From FEN-680 sp036845225 (GTDB taxonomy: Bacteria; Actinomycetota; Geothermincolia; Fen-727; Anoxymicrobiaceae), in the NCBI GenBank assembly GCA_036845225.1, contig DAIUEJ010000001.1, forward strand, positions 130,863 to 194,862: 64,000 nucleotides of DNA, written 5' to 3'. The notes beneath the pieces were generated by a model that did no database searches, was not told the origin of the DNA, and worked only from the letters and a program-made list of their open reading frames with translations. Of the stretch, positions 25,804 through 32,944 are shown piece after piece; position 1 is the stretch's first letter, and each line of letters begins with the position of its first letter. The position numbers and the translations under genes were made by a program.

Positions 25804-27141
25804 ATGAAGGTCATCGTGGTCGGGGCGGGCACAGCGGGTCTCGCCGCAACGCGCTTCCTGCGCGACCGCGGTGTTGAAGTCGTGGCCCTCGAAAAGGAGG
25901 AGGCTCCCGGCGGCCGGATCGCCGGCGCCACGCGTGACGGCTACGTGCTCGACCTCGGGGCCCAGTTCTTCACCCGCTACTACGACACGACGTTCAATGT
26001 GATCAGAGAAGTCGGGCTCGGCGACGAACTGATCGACTATCACTTGCGGGCCGCCGCCTGGCGCGACGGCAGGATGTACCCTCTGGAGCTGGGCCTCGAC
26101 CCGAGGACCGCATGGCGCAGCCGCCTCTACCAGCCAGGCGGGATGCGGGTGCGAGCTCAGCTCGTGCGCCTGATGGCTTTCATGTTCAAGAGGCGAAACG
26201 ACCTCGAATTCCCCGACTTCATCGGCGCCGCCGACCTGGACGCGGTCAGCCTGGCGGAGTTCGCCCTGCGCATAGCCGGGCCCGAAGTCCTCGAGTACCT
26301 CCTCCAGCCGGCCGCCTCGAGCCTGTCCTGCGCGCAGCCAGAGGACATGAGCGCCGCAAACGGCCTGTCCCTGACCTGGCATATCATGAGCGGCGTGTTC
26401 AAAGGGTTCGCGGCCCTCGAGCGCGGGGTCGGCACGCTCGCCTCGGCGCTGGCCGCCGCCTGCGGCGACTCCATCATGCCGCGAACGCCCGCCAGACGGG
26501 TTGTGATCGAGAACGGGGCGGTGAGGGGGGTCGCCCTCGACGGCGGTTTCATGGACGCGGACGCGGTGCTCTGCGCGACGAAGGCGACAACGGCGCTCGG
26601 GCTCATTCCGGGGCTCCCCGACTCGCTCCGGCTGCCGCTGGAGAAAGTCCGCTACAGCGCGTGCTGCCACGCGATGTTCGCGCTCGAGAACAAGATCGCT
26701 CCCGAGGGCACCTACTCCGTCAGCATACCGCGCCCTTCTCGGTCGCCTCTGGTGTGCGTCGGCCTCGACTCGGCCAAATCCCCGAATTACGCGCCGCCGG
26801 GCTGCGAGCTCGCGCACTGTTTCACCTTCGGCGCGGCCGCCCACGAGCTGAACGCAATGACCGACGAAGAAGTGAAGAGCCGGCTCACCCGGGAGATGCG
26901 CCGATTCTTCCCACGGTTCCCCGACAGCCCGGCGTTCAGCGACATCTACCGCTGGGAGGAGGCGCTCTGCTTCTACCCTCCTGGGATGATGACCGCTATC
27001 GGCAGGATGGAGCGCGACCACTACTCGGACGTGCGGGGCCTGTACCTCTGCGGGGAGTACATGCGCATGCCCGGCACCGTCGAGAGCGCCTTCCGGAGCG
27101 GCATCGCCGCGGCGCGCGCCGCCTGCTCAGACCTCTCCTGA
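25804..27141 (+). CDS. FAD-dependent amine-oxidase/protoporphyrinogen-oxidase-like enzyme
   Basis: The 445-residue flavoprotein opens with a dinucleotide-binding fold (VVGAGTAGLAATRFL, Gly7-x-Gly9) and the acidic end of beta-2 (ALEKEE), then PGGRIAG. It closes with the second FAD motif LYLCGEYMRMPGTVESAFRSG. This is the architecture of protoporphyrinogen oxidases, phytoene desaturases and monoamine oxidases. No haem or carotenoid genes adjoin it, so the substrate is open. The ATG follows AGGAGG; a hairpin terminator lies 20 bp beyond the stop. Confidence 0.85.
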   Translation: MKVIVVGAGTAGLAATRFLRDRGVEVVALEKEEAPGGRIAGATRDGYVLDLGAQFFTRYYDTTFNVIREVGLGDELIDYHLRAAAWRDGRMYPLELGLDPRTAWRSRLYQPGGMRVRAQLVRLMAFMFKRRNDLEFPDFIGAADLDAVSLAEFALRIAGPEVLEYLLQPAASSLSCAQPEDMSAANGLSLTWHIMSGVFKGFAALERGVGTLASALAAACGDSIMPRTPARRVVIENGAVRGVALDGGFMDADAVLCATKATTALGLIPGLPDSLRLPLEKVRYSACCHAMFALENKIAPEGTYSVSIPRPSRSPLVCVGLDSAKSPNYAPPGCELAHCFTFGAAAHELNAMTDEEVKSRLTREMRRFFPRFPDSPAFSDIYRWEEALCFYPPGMMTAIGRMERDHYSDVRGLYLCGEYMRMPGTVESAFRSGIAAARAACSDLS

Positions 27142-27154
27142 ATCTCCGTGCTCC

Positions 27155-27180
27155 AAATAAAAAAGCCCTTGCGGGCTTTT
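27155..27180. terminator. Bidirectional intrinsic terminator
   Basis: AAAAGCCC and GGGCTTTT pair perfectly around TTGC (27161-27180). On the plus strand it ends the FAD oxidoreductase transcript with four T. On the minus strand the stem is followed by six T, then ATTT, a stronger stop for any minus-strand RNA made from 27180-27500. Confidence 0.8.
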
Positions 27181-27187
27181 GGGGAGA

Positions 27188-27385
27188 GGACAACCGGGCC
27201 TTGGAACCGGGTCCCGATCAAAATCGGCGTATCAGACCTTAATGCGGCAACTCTTGGGGATATTTGGATGGTCCAAATACTTTAACCCTGAGCTGTACCC
27301 GGTTGTCCGAACTTGGTACTGGCAACCGATTCATCTCCGGCTGAATGCCGGACTCCCGGCTGCCTGTCGGATGAGAAGCGGTACC
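27188..27385. ncRNA. Candidate structured RNA of unknown class
   Basis: The 363-bp gap between two convergent genes holds no convincing reading frame but much pairing potential. GGACAACCGGG (27188-27198) is the exact complement of CCCGGTTGTCC (27298-27308). Inside lie CCGAT-CAAA-ATCGG (27214-27227) and TATTTGGA-TGG-TCCAAATA (27261-27279). A second domain has GGTAC/GTACC (27315-27319 with 27381-27385), TCATC/GATGA (27331-27335 with 27370-27374) and TCCGGC-TGAAT-GCCGGA (27336-27352). Inverted repeats cannot tell the strand; the stronger T-run at 27155-27164 favours a minus-strand transcript. It does not match tRNA, tmRNA, 6S, SRP or RNase P motifs I know. It could instead be a small non-autonomous mobile element. 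Confidence 0.5.
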
Positions 27386-27504
27386 TCTGGGGACTATTCT
27401 TTCGTCTTGGCAAGCAGTATTCAAGTTGTTTCCCACCTGCGGGCAAAATAGGGCGGTGAAACGCATAATCAGCGCATGAGCGGAAAAAAGGGACAAACGA
27501 CCGG

Positions 27505-28248
27505 CTACATGTTCAATATTTTCTTGAGCTCGGAGCTCTGCCGCCGGCTCATGGGGATCTTGCTCTTCGAAGGGTCGCTCATGGTGAGCTCGTAAGAGGA
27601 GGTTCCCACCTTGGTGATCTCCTTGACGCGCTGCAGGTTCACGATGTAGCCGCGGTGCGCCCTGAAGAACTTCGCGGGGTCCAGCATCTTCTCCAGCTCC
27701 GAGAGGGTGTGGTTGGTGAGAAAACGGTCGGTGTCGGTATGCAGGTAGGTGTACTCCCTCTGGATATTGACGAAGTCTATATCGTCTATGTTGATGAGGT
27801 AGATCTTGTCGCCTTTGCGCGCGGGTATCTGAGACCGGGTCGGCTCGCCCGCCCTGGCGCCCGGGCGGTCGGCCCTCTTGAGTACCGCCTCCACGCGCGC
27901 CATCAACTCGAGCGCGCTGAACGGCTTGGTCACGTAGTCGTCCGCGCCACCCCTGAGCCCCTGCACCTTCGATTTCTCATCGGAGAGCGCGGTGAGCATT
28001 ATTATCGGGATGTCTTTTGTGCGCGAGTCGTCGCGCATGCGGGTCAGCACTTCCCAGCCGTCGATCTTCGGGAGCAGGACGTCGAGGAGGACCAGGTCCG
28101 GGCTCTGGTCCGTCACCTTTTTGAGCCCGTCTTCACCCGTGGTCGCCGTGTCGACGAGGTAACCTTCGAGCCGCAGGCTCTTGGAGATCATCTCGCTTAT
28201 CAGAGGTTCGTCCTCGACAACGAGGACCTTGTACTTGTCGCCGTTCAT
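27505..28248 (-). CDS. Response regulator with LytTR DNA-binding domain
   Basis: The 247-residue protein has a receiver domain (phospho-acceptor Asp56 in LVLLDVLLP, with the conserved Thr and Lys in IIMLTA and YVTKPF) and a C-terminal LytTR domain (about 142-245; FFRAHRGYIVNLQRVKEI). LytTR proteins bind paired direct repeats in promoters. It is the last gene of a three-gene unit, 1 bp after the GGDEF-like regulator and downstream of the histidine kinase, its likely phosphate donor. A second receiver-LytTR protein is encoded at 60066. Confidence 0.92.
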   Translation of the reverse strand: MNGDKYKVLVVEDEPLISEMISKSLRLEGYLVDTATTGEDGLKKVTDQSPDLVLLDVLLPKIDGWEVLTRMRDDSRTKDIPIIMLTALSDEKSKVQGLRGGADDYVTKPFSALELMARVEAVLKRADRPGARAGEPTRSQIPARKGDKIYLINIDDIDFVNIQREYTYLHTDTDRFLTNHTLSELEKMLDPAKFFRAHRGYIVNLQRVKEITKVGTSSYELTMSDPSKSKIPMSRRQSSELKKILNM

Positions 28249-28249
28249 G

Positions 28250-29188
28250 TCACTTCTTCCCGGATTCTTTGCGGCGGTCCATCACGTACTTGCTCCCTGG
28301 GAACGTCATCGCATAATCAAGGACTTCTCTAGCAATTTCTGCCGCTTCCCAATGAGACCTGATCTCACGGTGTCCGTTGGAGGCTACGCCTATGGACAAT
28401 GTCATCAAAGGATTATCTATCATGCCCCCATGCCTGTCAAAGGTCGTGACACCACCCCTGGCCATCTCTTCATGGCTGTGAAAATCGCTGACACCGAGGT
28501 CGAATTCGTCCAGGATATTGCCAGCGAGACGCTCCACTTCCCCCGGCCCCGTGAGCACGCTGAAGTTGCCTCCACCGAGGTAGTAGGCGGTGCCCTCGGA
28601 GCCCCGGAACTTGAGGAGCGAGGTGAGGGTGCGGGACGTGAAGCGGAGCACGTCCTCGAACCTTGAGTCGCCGTAGACCTCCCGGTACGGACGGAGGTTG
28701 TTCACAGAGATGAGAATGTAGACGAACTGCTCTCCGGTGAGCACCCTTGCCTTGAGGGCGTCGTCGGAGTCGATGTTCCCGGGCAGCCCCGTGAGAGAGT
28801 CGGTGGTGTACTTGTTCGCCGCGCGGTCCAGGTTCATGTTGATGTGCTCGACGAGGTCGCTGAAGTTGAAAGGCTTGGTCATGAAGTCGTCGGCGCCGGC
28901 CTCGAGTCCCTCCACCTTGTTCTCTACCTCCGTGCGCGCGGTGAGAAGGATGATGGGGACGTCGCGGGTGTCCTTGTCCGCCTTGAGCTGGCGGCAGATC
29001 TCGTAGCCGTCGATGTCGGGCATCATGATGTCGCAGATGATCAGGTCGAAGCCACCCTCTCTCGCTTTGGCGAGCCCGGTGGTGCCGTTGAGCGCCACGT
29101 CGACGTCGAAGGTCTCGAGCTTGAGGTTGATCGCGATTATGTCGGCGACCGTCTGCTCGTCTTCGATGATGAGTATCCGTTCAGGCAC
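28250..29188 (-). CDS. Response regulator with degenerate GGDEF domain
   Basis: The 312-residue product has an intact receiver domain (Asp53 in IICDIMMP, LLTA, FMTKPF) joined to a GGDEF-type domain beginning TDSLTGLPGNIDSDDALK. The catalytic motif reads GGGNF (about 205-209) instead of GGDEF, and no RxxD site precedes it, so cyclase activity is unlikely. It may bind nucleotide or partner proteins and act as a phosphorylation-controlled effector. The GTG start overlaps the histidine kinase end by 8 bp. Confidence 0.88.
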   Translation of the reverse strand: MPERILIIEDEQTVADIIAINLKLETFDVDVALNGTTGLAKAREGGFDLIICDIMMPDIDGYEICRQLKADKDTRDVPIILLTARTEVENKVEGLEAGADDFMTKPFNFSDLVEHINMNLDRAANKYTTDSLTGLPGNIDSDDALKARVLTGEQFVYILISVNNLRPYREVYGDSRFEDVLRFTSRTLTSLLKFRGSEGTAYYLGGGNFSVLTGPGEVERLAGNILDEFDLGVSDFHSHEEMARGGVTTFDRHGGMIDNPLMTLSIGVASNGHREIRSHWEAAEIAREVLDYAMTFPGSKYVMDRRKESGKK

Positions 29189-31649
29189 CTTCTTCTCCCA
29201 TCTCCCGGACCGCCGTCACCTTCCCGCTTGGCGTCGCCAGCGGCACGGTGAAGATGACCGTGGTGCCGGCGCCCTCCGCGCTCTCAGCCCAGATCCTTCC
29301 CCCGTGGGCCTCGATGATCGATTTGGTCACGAAGAGGCCGAGGCCCGCGCCACGGATGCCTCCGCCGGAGGTCATGCCGGCTCGGTGGTACTTCTCGAAG
29401 ATGAAAGGCAGCTGCTCCTCGGGTATGCCGATGCCGTGGTCCGATACCAGGACCATGGACTTCTCTTTCAACCGCCTGACGGCGATCTCGATGTCCCCGC
29501 CCTCGGGCGAGTACTTGATGGCATTGCCGATGAGGTTGAGCATGACCTGTTCCAGCTTCGCCTGCTCGGCGAGCACAGGGCCCATGTCGTCCGGCAGGTC
29601 GAGGGTTATTCGATGGTCCACCGTCTGAGACTCCGTCCTGGAGACCACTCGCCTCATGAGCTCCGGCAGGTCGACGAAGGTAGGCTTCAGGTCGAGGCGG
29701 CCGGCTTCGATGCGCGAGAGGTCGAGGATGTCGTTGATGAGCCTGGTCATCCTCTCGGTCTCGCGAGAGATCACGTTGATGAAGCTCGAGCGGGTCTCCT
29801 CGTCGAACTGCACGTCCTCGCGCTGCAGCGTATCGACGTACGCCTTGATGGAGGTCAGCGGCGTCCTCAGCTCGTGCGAGACCATCGACACAAAATCGCT
29901 CTTGGCTTGTTCCACACGGTGCAGGCCCGTGACGTCGTGGAGGACTGCGACGGTCCCCTTCTTGCCCGACGCCAGCTCGTTGATGGGGACACAGGACACC
30001 TCGAGATGCCTGCCGGACGACAGCAGGATGGTCTCGTTGAAGAGCGGCTCGTCGTCGTCGACGGCCTTGCGGATGAAACGCACCAGGGCCGGCTCCGGTA
30101 TCACGTCCTCAAGCGAAGCCCCGAGCCACCACCAGGGCCGGGCCATCGCAAGCATGTTGAAGACGGTCGAGTTGGCGATGAGGACCTCGCCGGTGTCGCT
30201 CACCGCCAGCACGCCTACGACCACGCTCTCCAGGACCGTCTCGAGCTTCGCCTTCTCGACGGCGAGCTCGCCGGTGAGACGGATCACGTCCGTCACGTCC
30301 TCGAGGAGCAGGACCGCGCCTACGACCTGGTTCCACTGGCTGGTGACCGGCGAGACGCGAGCGCTGAGAATCCTTCCCTCGCCCTTGCCGGCGAGGGTCT
30401 TGAGGTCCCGCGAGAACGAGGCGGGCACCTCGTCGGGGCAATCGATTATGCGTCCCTCGATATCCCGGCACAGGCGCCGCCACTCCGCGACCTTGCCCTT
30501 GAGGAGAATCTCCAGGGGCTCTCCCATCCCCGGCCGCGCCCCCAGCATCTCGCGAGAGGTCTTGTTGGTCATCACGACGCGAGACTCGCGGTCCACCACT
30601 ACCAGCCCGTCGAGCATGCTCTCGATGACAGCCTCTCCTCGCGAGAGCAGCTGCTGGTAGAGCTCGGCCCTCTCGATGGCCGCGGCGGCGAGGCTGGCAA
30701 CGGAGACCAGCAGGTCCAGGTCGTCCCCCTTGAAACGCTTGCGCCTGCTGCTGGCGCAGGAGATGACGCCTACCGTCTTGTCACCGATCTGGATGGGGGC
30801 GGCGATCGCGGAGGCGACCTTCTTTCTGGCGCCCGGGAAAGTGGCGAAGCGCGGGTCCTTGCTGATGTCAGACGTTATGAACGGCTCGCCGCTCTTGGCG
30901 ACCGACCCGATGAATCCCTCACCGAGGCGGATGGCGATCTGCTCGGCGGCGACCTCCTCGGCGTCGGCCCCGGAGGCTTCCACCACCAGGCTGTTGGTCG
31001 CAAGGTCGAGAACGCGGACCGAGCTGATGTCAGTGCTGAAGACGGCGTCCATCTCACCCAGCAGGTGCTGCAGGACCTGCCTGAGGTCGAGGGACTGGCC
31101 GAGGGAGCGGCTGATGCGGTAGAGCGTCGAGAAAGTCTCGCGGTCGCGCAGCCGGCGCCTGTAAGTCGACAGGACGTAGTTGAGGCCGGACGGGAACACC
31201 GCCAGGAGAGTTATCTTTATGAAAGCCGGCCCGGAGGGGCCGAAGGCGTTTGCCAGCAGGACGCCCGCGAGCACGAAAGCAAGGACGGCGTACGCCGAGA
31301 GTGACGCTGTCACGTAGATGTCCGAGGTCGCGGCAGGGACGAGCATCACGACGAGCAGGAAAGCGTAGAGGGGGCTCGCCATCCCGCCGGAATACGCCGC
31401 GGCAAGCGAGATGATCGTTATGCTCACGATCATCTGGACGATCAGATAGAAAGTGATGCGACTCTCCGTGGCGTCCTTCACAGGGAGCAGGTAAGACGCG
31501 CCGTTGAGCACCGCGCCGACGGCAAGCACGATCCCAAACGGCCACGCGCGAGCAAACGACCTGCCCAGGATGAGCGCCGCCGCAGCGACAACGAGGAACA
31601 ACCACTGCAGATTTCTCGCGGCTTGAAGGTTGCTGGCATCGGTGTTCAC
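29181..31649 (-). CDS. Membrane sensor histidine kinase with GAF and PAS domains
   Basis: The 822-residue kinase has about six membrane helices (15-170), a GAF domain (about 195-335), two PAS domains (about 345-450 and 475-580), HisKA with the phospho-acceptor His592 (MVSHELRTPLTSIKAYV) and HATPase_c (NLIGNAIKYSPEGG; HGIGIP; GAGLGLFVTKSIIEAHGG). It heads the operon with two receiver proteins, so one kinase may feed two outputs. The catalytic half is PhoR/ResE-like. Pho-box-like repeats lie 34-72 bp upstream of the start. Confidence 0.93.
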   Translation of the reverse strand: MNTDASNLQAARNLQWLFLVVAAAALILGRSFARAWPFGIVLAVGAVLNGASYLLPVKDATESRITFYLIVQMIVSITIISLAAAYSGGMASPLYAFLLVVMLVPAATSDIYVTASLSAYAVLAFVLAGVLLANAFGPSGPAFIKITLLAVFPSGLNYVLSTYRRRLRDRETFSTLYRISRSLGQSLDLRQVLQHLLGEMDAVFSTDISSVRVLDLATNSLVVEASGADAEEVAAEQIAIRLGEGFIGSVAKSGEPFITSDISKDPRFATFPGARKKVASAIAAPIQIGDKTVGVISCASSRRKRFKGDDLDLLVSVASLAAAAIERAELYQQLLSRGEAVIESMLDGLVVVDRESRVVMTNKTSREMLGARPGMGEPLEILLKGKVAEWRRLCRDIEGRIIDCPDEVPASFSRDLKTLAGKGEGRILSARVSPVTSQWNQVVGAVLLLEDVTDVIRLTGELAVEKAKLETVLESVVVGVLAVSDTGEVLIANSTVFNMLAMARPWWWLGASLEDVIPEPALVRFIRKAVDDDEPLFNETILLSSGRHLEVSCVPINELASGKKGTVAVLHDVTGLHRVEQAKSDFVSMVSHELRTPLTSIKAYVDTLQREDVQFDEETRSSFINVISRETERMTRLINDILDLSRIEAGRLDLKPTFVDLPELMRRVVSRTESQTVDHRITLDLPDDMGPVLAEQAKLEQVMLNLIGNAIKYSPEGGDIEIAVRRLKEKSMVLVSDHGIGIPEEQLPFIFEKYHRAGMTSGGGIRGAGLGLFVTKSIIEAHGGRIWAESAEGAGTTVIFTVPLATPSGKVTAVREMGEEGA

Positions 31650-31682
31650 GGAGTTGTGCGCCTTTGTCAGTTTGATTCGAGA

Positions 31683-31721
31683 TTAACAGAAAATTAACCC
31701 ACGAGCAAAGGCGGCTTAACA
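31683..31721. promoter_or_regulatory. Pho-box-like direct repeats between divergent genes
   Basis: TTAACA (31683-31688), TTAACC (31694-31699) and TTAACA (31716-31721) lie at 11-bp and 22-bp steps, all on one face of the helix. The first two reproduce the TTAACA-N5-TTAACA PhoP site of Bacillus. They lie between the histidine kinase and the divergent DUF5666-like gene, so either or both could be controlled. No PhoP-type regulator is in the window. Confidence 0.45.
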
Positions 31722-31776
31722 TCGCGGCGCGATACTTCGAACTGCACCAGTGAACACCGGAACGGGAGCGTGAACG

Positions 31777-32385
31777 ATGAGAGAAAAGAGAGAATACGGC
31801 GCGGCTGCAGGCGCGCCTCCACCGGCAGGCGAGGCCCGCGAAATACCCGCGGAGCCTGCGACCTACATGCCGTTGCCGGTCCCGCCTCCTGTGCCTCCGG
31901 CCCCGGCCGCGGGCCGCAGAACGGCGCTCAACCCGGGCAACGGCTGGTGGGCCCTGGTGGCGACCGCCGCAGTGATAGTGATAGTGATAGTGGCAGCGGT
32001 CGGCTTCACGGCCGGGTATCTCGTCGGAAACCGCAAGTCGAGCCCCGCGCCTCCTCAAGGACTCGCGCAACAGGGGCAGGCCGGGCAGCGCCTCCAGCAG
32101 TTCCTGCAGCAGAGAGGCGAGAGCCTCATCCAGGGCGAGGTCAGTTCCGTAAGCGATGGCAGCGTCACCGTCGACACCGCCAAGGGCCGGCAGACCGTAT
32201 CGCTCACCGCAGACACCAGATTCCCGGGGGCTGCGACCGGTGCCGCTGGAACAGGGACGGGCGCGCAGAGCCTTCAGACGGGTGAGAGCGTTCTGGTGGT
32301 CGTCAAGAAGACGGCGGATGGGAAAATGGAGGCTGTGGCAGTCAGGCCGAGGCCCTCGGCTCAACCTGCTGTGCCGGCACAATAA
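31777..32385 (+). CDS. Single-pass membrane protein with DUF5666-like domain
   Basis: The 202-residue protein has a Pro/Ala-rich cytoplasmic N-terminus, one membrane helix (about 54-76; a (GTGATA) microsatellite encodes its VIVIVIV run), a Gln-rich linker and a small beta domain (LIQGEVSSVSDGSVTVDTAKG..., QTGESVLVVVKK) like the DUF5666 fold, whose role is unknown. It is divergent from the histidine kinase gene and shares the Pho-box-like intergenic region. The Pro-rich tail could contact cytoplasmic partners. Confidence 0.65.
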   Translation: MREKREYGAAAGAPPPAGEAREIPAEPATYMPLPVPPPVPPAPAAGRRTALNPGNGWWALVATAAVIVIVIVAAVGFTAGYLVGNRKSSPAPPQGLAQQGQAGQRLQQFLQQRGESLIQGEVSSVSDGSVTVDTAKGRQTVSLTADTRFPGAATGAAGTGTGAQSLQTGESVLVVVKKTADGKMEAVAVRPRPSAQPAVPAQ

Positions 32386-32401
32386 CGCCGCCGCCCGGTC
32401 C

Positions 32402-32872
32402 TCAGCAGGCGCCGGCGCCAGGCGCGCTTTCTTCCCTGTCGTCCTCCTCGGAGTACGCTTGGGCGACGTAATAGATCGCCCGGTCGAAGTATAAGACGAC
32501 ACGGTTGTTGAGCTCGAGTGCCTGGTATAACTCGAGGTTGGTGGTCAGAAAGCCCTCCTGGAGGACAAAGAGCCAGACGTGGCGCTTCAGCAGCATCAGC
32601 GCCATCACCACTTCCTCCACGCCGTATCCCTGCTCCCTGCGGGTCTGGCCCAGCCGCTTGTAGAAAGACGCCAGCCGCTCCCGTGGGAGGCGCCTTCCCA
32701 GGAAGTAGCCGATCCGGTCGCAGATGCTCTCCGCCCGCTCCTGGAGCTCCTCGCGGGGCACGTTCCAGTAAGAGCGGGTGTACTGCAGGGTCGTTACGTC
32801 GTCCACCCATCTCTCCGCGATCGTGGACGAGTTCTTCTCTATTATCTTTACGAGTTTCGTTGCGACTACCAT
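32402..32872 (-). CDS. RsbRD-N-like helical sensor protein
   Basis: The 156-residue product is all helical (IIEKNSSTIAERWVDDV, then YWNVPREELQERAESICDRIGYFLGRR, and RREQGYGVEEVVMALMLLKRHVW). This resembles the non-haem globin-like N-terminal domain of RsbR/RsbRD stressosome proteins and related stand-alone sensors. No STAS domain is attached. I start at ATG 32872 with GAAGGGA upstream. A regulatory role is inferred from the fold only. Confidence 0.55.
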   Translation of the reverse strand: MVVATKLVKIIEKNSSTIAERWVDDVTTLQYTRSYWNVPREELQERAESICDRIGYFLGRRLPRERLASFYKRLGQTRREQGYGVEEVVMALMLLKRHVWLFVLQEGFLTTNLELYQALELNNRVVLYFDRAIYYVAQAYSEEDDREESAPGAGAC

Positions 32873-32944
32873 TGCGGTCCCTTCGCCCGGCCGACGGTGT
32901 AACACATTGTATTTGAACGTGGAATTGCTGGCAATGCGGAGGGA

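Noticed and set aside
25420..27021. 533-codon open frame on the minus strand
   Set aside because: It lies opposite the FAD oxidoreductase and CooT genes and has low-complexity Arg/Val/Glu/His composition without any domain.
27180..27500. tRNA or tmRNA gene
   Set aside because: No T-loop GGTTCRANYCC with matching stems, acceptor pairing or CCA was found.
29013..31304. 763-codon open frame on the plus strand
   Set aside because: It lies wholly opposite the histidine kinase gene, which has clear domains; such antisense frames are normal in high-GC DNA.
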